DNA of 64,000 nt from Paenibacillus sp. JCM 18996 (GCA_001313085.1 BBFE01000003.1:1-64000); one strand, 5' to 3'. Positions 13,062 through 22,773 are shown, counted from the first letter of the stretch. Numbers and translations are program-made. The notes: generated from the letters alone by a model not told the origin.

Positions 13062-13601
13062 CTATTTGTGTATTGCTTCGAAAATAATCCATAATCCAAG
13101 CAGACCTAACACAACCCCCGCCATTTTTTCAGACCATTCACCTAACAAATATTTAAATTTCGATCCAAAGGTAAGCCCCAAAAAAAAGTGAATATAAAGG
13201 CTTGCAGGGCAATAAGGAAAATGGTTAAAGCAGTAGGGACTCCTACAAACCCCAGGGAAAATCCAACGGCCAGTTCATCTAAAGAAATGCTTACAGCAGT
13301 TGTAATAAGTGTCCATCCAACAAGGTTTCTTTCTAATTTCTCCTCTTGTTGATCTTCATTTTCAAAAAAATAATACCCATAGAGCAACGCCAATCAGCAG
13401 TATTCCTCCAACCATGGAAGTCCAGGAGCCAATGATCTGTCCAAGACCTTTGCCAATAAATAAACCGATAAGCGGCATAATAGCTTCTGCCAATGCAAAT
13501 ACAATGGCAATTTTCAATTTTCCCTTCGTTTGTAAAACGCCCAGGGATGTTGAAATCAAAAAAAACGTATCCACTCCTAACGATAAGACCAATACAATCA
13601 T
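13062..13601 (-). CDS. MntP-type manganese efflux pump
   Basis: Small membrane protein of about 180 residues with six hydrophobic segments in two homologous halves. The halves carry the acidic residues typical of MntP in 'LSLGVDTFFLISTSLG' and 'AVSISLDELAVGFSLG'. Frame breaks at runs near 13364 and 13181. The annotated start is ATG 13601; a better ribosome site (AAGGAAAAGG) lies before an ATG at about 13622, which would join in frame if the A7 run between them were two shorter or one longer. Export of Mn(II) is the known family role. Confidence 0.75.
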
Positions 13602-13772
13602 TTTTTTAAGAAAGTCGTCATCCTTTTCCTTCCCCCAACTTGTTCCTTGATAAATGGATCATATCAGAAGACACCCGTGCTTGTGGAAAGATTTTTTTTG
13701 GTCGTCGAAAACACTGGTTGTCCATATTGCCCACTTTAAAGCGGGACAACTCTCAGCGGAAAAGTTTGATAC

Positions 13773-13827
13773 TTTACAAATACTTAATATCACGTTTATC
13801 GCATGGTAACGATCTTTCCTTTAGAAT
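13773..13827 (+). promoter_or_regulatory. Pho-box-like hexamer array and -10 before the phosphoesterase gene
   Basis: Four hexamers at exact 11-bp steps: TTTACA (13773), TTAATA (13784), TTTATC (13795) and GTAACG (13806). This matches the direct-repeat plan of Bacillus PhoP boxes (TTAACA/TTTACA with about 5-bp spacers), though the third and fourth are degenerate. TAGAAT at 13822-13827 could be the -10. Phosphate-starvation control would suit the downstream secreted phosphoesterase. Confidence 0.5.
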
Positions 13828-13867
13828 AAAAGAAGATTCACATTAAAATCCAGAAAGAGGGATGGGA

Positions 13868-16800
13868 ATGGTGAGTTTTAAGATGAAAGGTTTCACCGCG
13901 GCGGCTGTTGCGGGTTCTCTGATCGTTGCACCGTTGTTCAACGGGCTTCGCACGGTGAACGCGGAACAAGCGGCTCCGACAACGACGCCAATCAAGCATG
14001 TCGTTGTGATTTTCCAGGAAAACGTATCCTTCGATCATTACTTCGGTACATACCTAATGCGGCTAATCCAGCCGGACAGCCCGTGTTCAAGGCAGCACCG
14101 GGTACGCCGTCCGTGAACGGATTGTCGCAGGATTTGCTGACGCACAACCCTAACCAGGCCAACCCGAAGCGTCTGGACCGGTCGCAGGCCATGACCGACG
14201 ATATGGACCATGAATACAAGGCGGAACAGCAGGCTTTTAACGGCGGCAAAATGGACAAGTTTATGGAGTACACCTCCGGTAAATCCAAAGATAAATCTCT
14301 CGTAATGAACTATTACGACGGCAATACGGTTACGGCTATGTGGAATTACGCACAGCAGTTTGCGATGAGCGACAACTCGTTCAACACCGTGTTCGGTCCT
14401 TCCACTCCGGGTGCGCTGAACCTGATTTCGGGCCAAACGCATGGAGCCGTCGGATACAAAAAACGGACAAAAAACTCGGCGACATTGAGACAACGTCGTC
14501 AATGGAACCGTAATTGGCGATCCGGATCCGTATTATGACAATTTTTTTCCGACCCTAAAAGAGCGCAGGCCGCCGTCACCGGCAAAAAACGTCGGTGATT
14601 TGCTTAATGCGAAGAACTTGACATGGGGCTGGTTCCAAGGCGGCTTCCGCGACAACACCAGTACGCACAAAAAACATGGCGGGCGTTTCGCAGAAAGACT
14701 ATAACGCCCATCACCAACCTTTCCAATATTACCAGTCGACGTCCAATCCGAAGCATCTGCCGCCAAGCTCCCCGGACATGATCGGCCGCACCGACCAGGC
14801 CAACCACCAGTATGATTTGGCGGATTTCTGGACTGCAGCCGATGCGGGGAATTTGCCGGCCGTCAGCTATCTGAAGGCGGCTAACTATCAGGATGGACAT
14901 GCCGGTTATTCGGATCCGCTGGATGAACAGCATTTCATCGTGGAAACGATCAATCACCTGCAAACACTTCCGAGCTGGAAAGATACTGCGGTCGTCATCG
15001 CCTATGATGATTCCGACGGCTGGTATGACCACGTAGCGGCTCCGATTGTGAACCATTCCAACGATCCGGAGAACGATGTCCTTACCTATCTGGGCAATCC
15101 GGATCTGGGCAGCTATCAGGATCGCGCCGGCTTTGGCCCGCGGCTTCCGCTGCTGGTCATTTCACCTTACGCCAAGAAGAACTTCGTCGACCATACGCTG
15201 ACCGACCAGACCTCGATCCTGCGGTTTATCGAAGATAACTGGAACCTGGGACGCATCGGCGATTTCTCGTTCGACGAACAAGCGGGAACGCTGAACAACA
15301 TGTTCGATTTCAAAAAAAAGAACCGGAGAATTCGAAACTTTACCTTGACCCTATTACGGGCATGAAAGTCAAGGAAGACGACGAGAAATCGGGAGTGAAG
15401 CGCGTCCTGATGGTCAGCGTCGACGGCCTGCATGCAAGCGACCTGGCGAATTACGTCAAAGCCAATCCCGACTCCGCATTGGCCGCAATGAGCCAGCACG
15501 GCGTTACCTATACGAATGCCACATCTTCCAAGCCTTCGGACTCGTTCCCGGGTCTTCTGGCTCTCGTCACCGGCGGAACGCCCAAATCGACAGGTGTGTT
15601 TTACGACAACAGCTATGACCGTAAGCTGCTTCCTCCCGTTTCCGCGAAAGCAGGGGATAAGCCGGGCACAAATGTGCTTTACGACGAGTCGATCGACAAG
15701 AATGCCGACAAGATTGACGGCGGCGGCGGAATCGATTCGGACAGCCTCCCTCGCGATCCGGCTACGAAGCAGCCTGTATATCCCCACTCTTTCTTAAAAG
15801 TGAACACCGTTTTCGAAGCGGCCAAAGCGGCTGGACTCTACACAGCATGGAGCGACAAGCATCTCGCGTACGACCTTGTTAACGGTCCTTCGGGAAAAGG
15901 CGTGGACGATCTGTATACGCCTGAGATTGCAGCTAACGGAGATGCCACCAAAGGGATCGCCACTACGGAAGCAAACGACGACTTGAAGGTAGCCGCCGTG
16001 ATGAATGAAATCGACGGCAAAACGCACGACGGAACAGCTTCCGCCCCTGTGCCAAACCTGTTCGGAATGAATTTCCAAGCTGTGAGCGTCGCTGAGAAGC
16101 TGCCTGGCAACGGCTATACCGATGCCAACGGAACATTCAGCAAAGGATTGGCCGAAGCACTGCAGCATACCGATCAATCGCTCGGCAAAATCCGCAACGA
16201 ATTGAAAAAAGCAAAACCTGCTGGACTCGACTTTGATCCTGATTACCGCCAAACACGGTCAATCTCCGATCGATCCGGCAAAACTGAAAATCACCGATGA
16301 AAAGAAGATAACAGCCGGCGTTGCGGACGGCATGATCGCCCAATTGACGACAGACGATGTCGCCTTGATCTGGCTGACCGATTCGACGAAAACCGGCGAA
16401 GTCGTCTCAGCTCTCCAAAAAAAATAAAGATGCGGCGAACATCAAAGATATTTATACCTCGGCAAGTCCTGAATGGCCCTTCAATAATCCGGCCACCGAT
16501 TCCCGGACTCCGGATATCGTAGTTCAGCCGCAGGATGGCGTCATCTACACAAAACCTGGCAAGAAAATCGCCGAACACGGCGGATTCAGCGCAGACGACA
16601 CGCATGTGGCGCTGCTGGCTCCTACAACGGACTTGAAAAAAAGCAAGTGTTAACAACGACGCCGTGCAAACGACGCAGGTTGCGCCAACGATGCTGCAGG
16701 CCCTTGGATTAGATCCCGCAGCGCTGCAAGCGGTGCAAGCCGAGCATACGCAGGTGCTGCCGGGCTTGATCTGACGAAGAAGAAACGTAATGAGCACGAA

Positions 16801-17267
16801 AAGAAAACACGCCAGAACGTGCTCGACCAATTGAAGAGCTTGCCCGCAGTAGACGAGTACTATAAGGAAGCTGCAGACATGTTCAAGGACGGCAAGGAAC
16901 TAGGAATCAAAGTCATTGCCAACGGCGAGTTGATCGATTTTTTTCAAAATTCAACAATGTCCAGCCGGCGTCCCGTAAAGGCAGAACATTCATTTCGGCA
17001 AAAGCGCTGGCAGATGCTTTGGGTGCGAAAGCGGACTGGAATGGAACGTCAACCGTTGCCCTCTCTCTGGATGGAAAAAAAACGATCGAATTTAAGGCGG
17101 ATGCATCGGAAGTGAAGGTAAGCGGGGTTTCCCAAACGTTAGAAGTTCCGGCCTCCCTCGATAACGGGGAGTGGATGGTGCCTCTACGGTTCGTTTCCGA
17201 AGTGTTTGGCAAAAGAGTGGGCTGGGTGCAGTCCGGCGATGTTCAAGTGATTTCGATCCACAACTGA
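13868..17267 (+). CDS. Large secreted protein: phospholipase C-type domain, type I phosphodiesterase domain and copper-amine-oxidase N-terminal-like stalk
   Basis: Secreted multidomain phosphoesterase, about 1,130 residues if the shifts are repaired. Signal peptide to about residue 37 ('FTAAAVAGSLIVAP'). Domain 1 (to about 500) is the PF04185 phospholipase C/acid phosphatase family: 'HVVVIFQENVSFDHYFGTY', 'VFGPSTPGALNLISGQTHG', 'AVVIAYDDSDGWYDHVAAP', 'PLLVISPYAKKNFVDHT'. Domain 2 is a type I phosphodiesterase/nucleotide pyrophosphatase: 'KRVLMVSVDGLHASDLANY', 'SSKPSDSFPGLLALVTGG', 'LITAKHGQSPID'. After a charged helix comes a stalk domain ('GRTFISAKALADALGAKADW', 'WMVPLRFVSEVFGKRVGWV'). About a dozen frame breaks, including 14053, 14465, 15312, 16235, 16420, 16640, 16758 and 16944. 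No start or ribosome site separates the domains. ATG 13868 chosen for spacing from AGAGG. Confidence 0.72.
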
Positions 17268-17299
17268 CCTTTCTTTGTATAACTTATCGTAACTATTAA

Positions 17300-17346
17300 G
17301 GGCTTTTCCCAACAGCAGACAGCTGCTTACGGGAAAAGCCCCTTTT
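17300..17346 (+). terminator. Intrinsic terminator
   Basis: GGGCTTTTCCC pairs with GGGAAAAGCCC across a 20-nt loop, followed by CTTTTAT. It ends the phosphoesterase transcript. Confidence 0.8.
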
Positions 17347-17478
17347 ATCGTTGTAAGGAAATTATGTATTTTTTTCGGCCGAAGAATGATTTTGCTATTT
17401 AAGGAGCTGTTATATTAGATTAACAAATAATCAACATCCATATTTTCATTTTATTTGGTAATATAAAACATATAAAAT

Positions 17479-17493
17479 GATACAAATTGTATC
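17479..17493. promoter_or_regulatory. GATAC-N5-GTATC operator, site 1
   Basis: GATACAAATTGTATC, directly after an AT-rich -10-like TATAAAAT and 8 bp before the ribosome site of the 51-codon gene. Part of the seven-copy family described in the findings. Confidence 0.7.
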
Positions 17494-17515
17494 TAAAAAA
17501 AGAGGAGGTAAAGAA

Positions 17516-17671
17516 GTGCCGTATTTATACTTTAAAGAGTCTTGGACGCCGCTTAAAATCATTGGGATTCGGTTTTTTACAGATGACGAAGGAGGTTTTT
17601 GGATCAAAATTTGGAATTTCCACAGACGACAGATCATAAAGAAATTACCAAGCTATCTTCGGCGGACGTAA
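17516..17671 (+). CDS. Small basic protein of unknown function
   Basis: 51 residues starting at GTG 17516 behind a very strong AGAGGAGGT. The product is rich in aromatic and basic residues ('YLYFKESWTPLKIIGIRFF', 'WIKIWNFHRRQIIKKLPSY'). No family recognised. A GATAC-N5-GTATC site overlaps its likely transcription start, so it probably belongs to the same regulon as the capsule genes. Confidence 0.6.
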   Translation: MPYLYFKESWTPLKIIGIRFFTDDEGGFWIKIWNFHRRQIIKKLPSYLRRT

Positions 17672-17751
17672 ACAGCAATCTTTAAATCATTTTCCTTATA
17701 CACAAAGCCAGGGACACAACAGGAGTGTCCTTTATGCGTGTCCCACCGCTG

Positions 17752-17913
17752 CTTCACAGCTTCATATATCCGCATAGGCGGCACAGTTTTGCGTGCCATA
17801 ATATGTTAGGCACTTGATCGCCTGTTCTTGCTCGTCTTTGGATTTCAGTTCATAGGCCCCCGGCGGGTTCCGTATCGCTATTTCACAGCTTCATAAATCC
17901 GCATAGGAGGCAC
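17752..17913. repeat. Imperfect 32-bp direct repeat flanking the methyltransferase 3' end
   Basis: 17752-17783 and 17882-17913 match at 30 of 32 positions. The second copy encodes the methyltransferase C-terminus (RIYEAVK, minus strand); the first would encode the same residues without the rest of the gene. This suggests a partial duplication of the gene end. Confidence 0.6.
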
Positions 17914-18464
17914 GTTCCAGAGATAATACTCATCTTTAGCCGTGGCGAATGTATCTCTCATATGATCGAGGAGATGGCGGTTGTGCTGGAAGAAGGTCTG
18001 ATAAGGCAAAAAAAATTTTCCTCCCTCGCGGAGAATGCGGTGTGTTTGACGGACGATATCTTGTCGCGTGGGTGTGTCCAAGAAAGAGAAAGGGATCCCC
18101 GAAAGCACATAATCGGCGCCCTCGTCAGTAACTCGCGATACAAGCTCGGCCACTCTCTCGGCACTGTCATGGTAAATCGTCAAGCGGTGATCGGAAAACG
18201 TCTCCCGCAGTATAGAAACAAAGTTCGGATTCCGCTCGATCACGATAATTTTGGAACCAGGAGTCATATTTTTTTCAGGATATAGCTTGTAAATACGCCC
18301 GTAGCCGGACCATACTCGACAAAAAGATTATCTTTGGAAAAGTCGATTTTGCTGCATACCTTTTGGACGCCCGACGCGGAAGTAGGCATGATCGACGCAA
18401 TATGCTTGTCTGTGATCACATTTTTTAAATATACAAAGGCACTCACCAGATTCTCCCCATTCAT
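17878..18464 (-). CDS. SAM-dependent methyltransferase (phospholipid/RsmA-like)
   Basis: About 195 residues with a class I methyltransferase core: the SAM-binding 'LFVEYGPATGVFTSYILKK', then 'KIIVIERNPNFVSILRETF' and 'ADYVLSGIPFSFLD'. The YGPATGVFT and SGIPFS motifs resemble PmtA-type phospholipid N-methyltransferases and the KsgA fold. One frame break at the run near 18270. ATG 18464 is the best start. Substrate is uncertain: phospholipid methylation is the known role of the nearest relatives. Confidence 0.7.
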
Positions 18465-18614
18465 ATACTGTCATATTTTGGACTCTAACTAATGTCCCCC
18501 GGCAGAAGAAACTTATTCGCTTGTATTGCAAAAAACCCCCGCCAAAAGAAAGCATAAAACACTCCCGCCGCGCATAAAAGCTACAAGAGCATTCCGCTAT
18601 TAAGGGGGAGTACC

Positions 18615-19536
18615 TTGCCTATAAAGCCCAAGGCTTTACGAAGTGGAGACACGATTGGATTGGTGACGTTAGGCAGTCCGCTCGACCGCTCGGTCATTGA
18701 TGAAAGGGTGGGCACTTTACAGGATATGGGATTCAAAGTCGTTATGGGCAAAACGGTCTACTTGGAGACAGGCTTCCTCGCAGGCACCGACGAAGAGCGC
18801 GCAGCCGACCTGATGAGCATGTTCCGCAATCCCGCTGTGAAAATGATTCTGCCCGTGCGTGGAGGCGTAGGAGTTGCCGGCATCCTGCCTTACCTTGATT
18901 ATAAGGTGATAGGGAAAAACCCTAAAATCATAACGGGGTACAGCGACATTACGATTCTGTTAAACGTCCTTTATGAATTAGTCGACCTGATCACCTTTCA
19001 CAGCTTGCTGCTGATCGACTTCAAACCGGAGACTCCGGACTACAGCTTCAACCAGTTTTTTTTCGGCGGTGTCGGTGGTTTCGCCTACCCGTACAATCGA
19101 AAATCCGCCGGGCATGCCATTGGCAGGAAGAGGAGGAGGCAGCGCAACAGGGCGTATCGTGGGAGGGAATATAACTTCTTTTGTGGGAATGCTCGGGACC
19201 CCTTACGAGATCGATACCCGGGGCAAAATCCTGCTGCTGGAAGAGACCCACGAGGCGATCAATACGGTGTACCGGTATCTGAACCATCTGAAGCTGGCCG
19301 GCAAGTTCAAGGGCTGCGCAGGCATCGTACTGGGGGAATGCACCAACTGCGTGCCAGCTTATGGGGTGGATTACGAGGAGCTGATCAGTACCTTCTTCGA
19401 ACCGATGGGCAAACCGCTTATCACCGGTCTCGCTTCGGGCCACGGCCGCTATAAGGCAGCGATTCCGATAGGCGCGAATGTGCATATGGATGCAGATGAA
19501 GGCACGCTCACGATCCTCGAACCCACGGTACAGTGA
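18615..19536 (+). CDS. LD-carboxypeptidase (peptidase S66, LdcA/MccF type)
   Basis: Serine peptidase of about 306 residues that trims murein tetrapeptides or inactivates microcin-like compounds. Triad motifs: nucleophile Ser in 'ITGYSDITILLN', Glu in 'LLLEETHEAINT', His in 'ITGLASGHGRYK'. N-terminal 'ALRSGDTIGLVTLGSPLD' and 'MILPVRGGVGVAGILPYLDY' are standard S66 blocks. The start is TTG 18615 behind AAGGGGGAG. One frame break in the T run near 19057. Cytoplasmic, no signal peptide. Confidence 0.85.
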
Positions 19537-19608
19537 AGGCAGCCTGTAAATTCTACATCTTTCGCCAAGGTTTACCCAGGAACTTAAAATATTTGTAAAA
19601 GGAAGAAA

Positions 19609-19628
19609 AGAGCTGCCGCAGCAGCTCT
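19609..19628. terminator. Short hairpin between convergent genes
   Basis: AGAGCTGC-CGCA-GCAGCTCT stem followed by CCTCT, placed between the LD-carboxypeptidase and a minus-strand small gene. Near-identical core to the palindrome at 13044. Confidence 0.5.
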
Positions 19629-19631
19629 CCT

Positions 19632-19814
19632 CTAGACGGATAATTTATTATTTACTACAGGCTTCGCAGCGGCAAGAGGAAATTGAAACGACGGTGGAGC
19701 CGAATCGGTTGGGGATAAACGGTTCTCGCCTTCCTGCCACTGCTTGAAGCTTTCCGGATCGATTCCCAACTGTGCGACGATAGTGCATAAGTCCAATTTC
19801 CTTCTGCTTAACAT
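19632..19814 (-). CDS. Small protein of unknown function
   Basis: 60 residues, intact, with ATG 19814 behind GGGAGGA. The N-terminal half 'RRKLDLCTIVAQLGIDPESF' looks like a short helical unit; the C-terminal half is Pro/Ala-rich. No family recognised. It lies on the same strand as the XRE regulator, about 430 bp downstream of its stop. Confidence 0.55.
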   Translation of the reverse strand: MLSRRKLDLCTIVAQLGIDPESFKQWQEGENRLSPTDSAPPSFQFPLAAAKPVVNNKLSV

Positions 19815-20204
19815 AAATCCATCCTCCCTTAGAAGACGGTCGGTTGCACTACTCGCTCCTTCGAATCCAAGTGCCCAGATACAGATTCAATATCATCGCT
19901 TCCAATTTTTTTTATTTACCCATAGTTTATCAGATAAATAGAGAGTAATTTGTCGAAACAGGTCGCCGAATCAATCATACTTTGTCTCAATTTTTTGTAT
20001 CAAGGGATTAAGGCTGTCTCACGGATACGGATGAACTATACATTTTTTCCCAAAGGCATAACCCAAGAACTTAACATATTCATTGAACAGCCAAAAGAGG
20101 CCCTTACTGTAAAGCGCTCCTTTTGGCTGTCATTATCAGACTGCTATGTATAGTATACCTTGTTAATTTTTTAGTCTCCTAAATGTAAATATCCGGTAAA
20201 ACCA
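19815..20204. other. Intergenic stretch with one hairpin
   Basis: No gene seen. CAGCCAAAAG (20088-20097) and CTTTTGGCTG (20120-20129) form a 10-bp stem with a partly pairing interior; it could terminate the XRE transcript on the minus strand. Confidence 0.45.
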
Positions 20205-20234
20205 TTGACACCGATACATTACGTATCGTAAATT
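20205..20234 (+). promoter_or_regulatory. Promoter with GATAC-N5-GTATC operator in its spacer, site 2
   Basis: TTGACA (20205-20210), operator GATACATTACGTATC (20213-20227), then TAAATT (20229-20234); spacer 18 bp. It points rightward, into the 3' end of the minus-strand XRE gene that ends at 20247, so its transcript would be antisense to that regulator. Confidence 0.6.
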
Positions 20235-20246
20235 AAGGGAAGTAAA

Positions 20247-20622
20247 TTACTTGTCCTGATGGAACGCTCGGCGCGGATGAATGCAATGAACCGCATAGCT
20301 TCCTCCGGAGTCAGCTTCTTGCCGTCAATGGTCAAATCAAACTTATTCAGAATCTCGCGGTCCGACAGTTCAAGGCTGTCAACGAACTCGCGCACATCCT
20401 CGTCCAGTTCCCTGTCGGGTTCATTCGTCCTTCCGATCAGGTAGTCGACGGAAACGTTGAACAGATTCGCTATTTTTTTTCAATCGTTCTGTAGTCGGGC
20501 TCTCTTCTGTTATTCTCGTAGTGGACAGAGAAGCCCGGGTGATACCCAGTTTATTGGATAAATCTTCTTGCGTAAGGGAATGTTTTTTCTCGAAGCTGAG
20601 CTATTCTCTCCCCGTATTTCAT
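20247..20622 (-). CDS. XRE-family transcriptional regulator
   Basis: About 125 residues. Residues 1-60 form an XRE/Cro HTH: 'MKYGERIAQLREK', 'SLTQEDLSNKLGITRASLS', 'YENNRREPDY', 'IANLFNVSVDYLIGR'. The C-terminal half is acidic ('DRELDEDVREFVDSLELSD') and resembles helical dimerisation tails. ATG 20622 follows GGGGGA. Three breaks: surplus A near 20590, a lost C near 20520 and an altered run near 20475. GATAC-type palindromes lie beyond its 3' end and over its own putative promoter, and more lie before the capsule operon, so it is the prime candidate for the protein that binds them (inference). Confidence 0.75.
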
Positions 20623-20721
20623 TGTTGTATTCCCCCAGTCACAAACAATATGCGGCTATCCGTTCTATTCATCATCGAAGCTGGTATACGGCCACAATAT
20701 AGTGACTTCTTTCGACATTAT

Positions 20722-20756
20722 GATACATAATTTATCTCATTCTTATACTCTGTCGA
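20722..20756 (-). promoter_or_regulatory. Putative promoter of the XRE gene with degenerate operator
   Basis: On the minus strand TCGACA (20756-20751), 16 bp, TAAATT (20734-20729). GATACATAATTTATC (20722-20736) differs from the operator consensus at one position of the right half and overlaps the -10, which suggests autoregulation. Confidence 0.4.
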
Positions 20757-20953
20757 ATTATTGTTTAACACAGCCTTATTTATTTTACCTAAAAAAAATG
20801 ATTATGGGAAGATGCCAAGTGGACCAAAAAAAATCTCAGCACTGAACTGCCTCGCCCGAGATCGGCAAACACATTCTATGTATCTTTCGGCCCACAATAT
20901 CATTGTCTCCCGCTTATAGATTTTAAAACCTGTGCCAGACGAGGAGAGTCAAT

Positions 20954-21121
20954 ATGAACAGAGAAGCGTCAAAGCCGATTAAGACGGTGATCAGCATGGA
21001 TAAAATTCTGTCACAATTGAAGTTGAACGATTATACTGCCAGCAACGATTCCGGCCGGAACGGCAGGTGCACTGCATCGGACCAACAGGACGGCAAAGGT
21101 AAAGAATTTATAAATCTATGA
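20954..21121 (+). CDS. Small hydrophilic protein of unknown function
   Basis: 55 residues from ATG 20954 behind GAGGAGAG. Short helical N-terminal part ('KTVISMDKILSQLKL') then a Ser/Gly/Asn/Asp-rich tail. No family recognised. It is placed between the XRE regulator and the operator-bearing promoter of the capsule operon, a position where small antagonist proteins are sometimes found, but nothing in the sequence proves that. Confidence 0.4.
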   Translation: MNREASKPIKTVISMDKILSQLKLNDYTASNDSGRNGRCTASDQQDGKGKEFINL

Positions 21122-21129
21122 AAATTACG

Positions 21130-21158
21130 TTGACATGATACGACTTGTATCGTAAAGT
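21130..21158 (+). promoter_or_regulatory. Capsule-operon promoter with operator in spacer, site 3
   Basis: TTGACA (21130-21135), operator GATACGACTTGTATC (21137-21151), TAAAGT (21153-21158), spacer 17 bp. A bound regulator would exclude RNA polymerase. Drives the fused Wzz/kinase gene 160 bp downstream. Confidence 0.7.
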
Positions 21159-21174
21159 GAACTCATGTGAAATT

Positions 21175-21189
21175 GATACATTGCGTATC
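21175..21189. promoter_or_regulatory. GATAC-N5-GTATC operator, site 4
   Basis: GATACATTGCGTATC, 38 bp (start to start) downstream of site 3, near the expected transcription start. Confidence 0.7.
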
Positions 21190-21267
21190 TGAGTATGGGG
21201 CTGATGTTCTCATGCAAGAACGAAAATCGGCAAAGGAGATCCAATTAGGAACTAATCTGCGCGCGAT

Positions 21268-21282
21268 GATACAAAATGTATC
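21268..21282. promoter_or_regulatory. GATAC-N5-GTATC operator, site 5
   Basis: GATACAAAATGTATC in the leader, 93 bp after site 4 and just before the GAGGAG upstream of the first capsule gene. Confidence 0.7.
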
Positions 21283-21320
21283 TTGCTCAATAACTTTCGA
21301 GGAGACGTGGAAAAAACGGT

Positions 21321-22751
21321 ATGGAATTAGAGTTGAAAGAATACTTCGGCATTATCAAGAAGCGCATATGGATGATAACGGCGATAGTGTTAGTTGCAAG
21401 TATCACGACAGGAATCATCAGTTTTTTATTATATGAAGCCGGTGTACTCCGCCAATACGAAGCTGATCGTCAGCAAATCAAGCGACAAGCAGATCGAAAA
21501 TTTAAATTCCGACTTCGTAAGGTCCAATATCATGCTGGTCAATACGTACAAGGAGATCATCAAGACTCCGGCCATCATGGATAAAGTGGCGGCCAAGTAT
21601 CCGGAGCTCGGGTTACCTACGGACCAGCTGATCAAGAAGGTAAATATTTCCTCAGTCAACGACACGCAGGTGATCACCCTCACTATAGAAGACAACTCTT
21701 ATGAGAAAGCCGTCAAGACCGTAAACGCCATATCGGAAGTGTTCAAGAACGAGATTCCTTCCATTATGAAAGTCGACAACGTAATGATCCTTAATGAAGC
21801 CCAAATGGTGGATAAGCCTTCACCGGTCAAGCCCAATAAGCAGCTCAATCTCGCCATTTCCTTCGTCGTTTCATTGATGGCTGCAGTCGGACTGGCCTTC
21901 CTGCTGGAGTACCTCGACGATACGATCAAAACCGAGGCTGATGTCTACGCGACTCTGCAGCTGCCCGTCCTGGTCACGATCCACCAAATCAAAGAAGAAG
22001 AGTTCAAGAATTCCAAAACAAGCAAGCAGAACAGCAAAGTAGGTGAAACGCAGTATGCGGCATCAGCCAATGATTACAGATTGATTACCAGCGAGAATCC
22101 TCGCTCCTTTATTTCAGAAGCATACCGGACATTAAGAACGAATATTCAGTTTTCATCTATCGATGAACCGATCCGAAGCATAGTCATCACCTCTCCCGAG
22201 CCGTCGGAAGGCAAATCGACCACCATCGTGAACCTCGCCGCAGTGTTTGCCCAAGAGGGAAAGAAAGTCTTAATCGTCGATGCCGACATGAGAAAGCCAA
22301 CCCTTCACAACTATTTTCAAAAAAATCGAACCGGGCCGGCTTATCCAATCTGCTGGCGAATCAGTTTCCGATAGCTCAGGGCATACAAGAAACCTCTATC
22401 GATAATCTGGCGATCATCACCTCGGGTCCCGTACCGCCCAACCCGGCGGAAATGCTCGCGTCCAGACATATGGATCAGCTGCTGAAGGAGCTTAAGGACA
22501 GTTACGATATGATCTTTCTGGACTCTCCGCCTACCTTGGCGGTAACCGACGCTCAAGTATTGAGCGCCAAAGCCGACGGGGTCATCCTCGTTCTCAATAG
22601 CGGCAAAGTGAAGAAGGAATCCGCGAGGAAAGCACTGGATCGTCTCGCACATGTCAACGCCAAAGTGCTTGGAGCCGTCCTGAACAACAAAGAGCGCCGG
22701 AAGAGCGAAGCGCCTTACTACTATTATTACGGAGCAAGCTCGGCAGAATAG
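21321..22751 (+). CDS. Fused Wzz-type modulator and bacterial tyrosine kinase
   Basis: Chain-length/export regulator and autophosphorylating BY-kinase in one chain, about 475 residues. Residues 1-230: two membrane helices flanking a Wzz domain ('[20 protein letters not shown]' and '[20 protein letters not shown]'). Residues 255-475: kinase with Walker A '[15 protein letters not shown]', A' '[11 protein letters not shown]', Walker B 'MIFLDSPP' and a C-terminal cluster of five Tyr. The junction is an intact open frame of 981 bp without an internal ribosome site in frame. Breaks near 21422 (surplus T) and 22320. In most Firmicutes these are two genes, as in the second locus here. Fits epsA plus epsB of Bacillus. 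Confidence 0.83.
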
Positions 22752-22773
22752 AGCAATTTGCAAGATCGGTTTT

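Noticed and set aside
21167..21436. Open frame upstream of and overlapping the fused Wzz/kinase gene
   Set aside because: Its first 40 codons contain two operator palindromes and its end only shadows the Wzz start in another frame.
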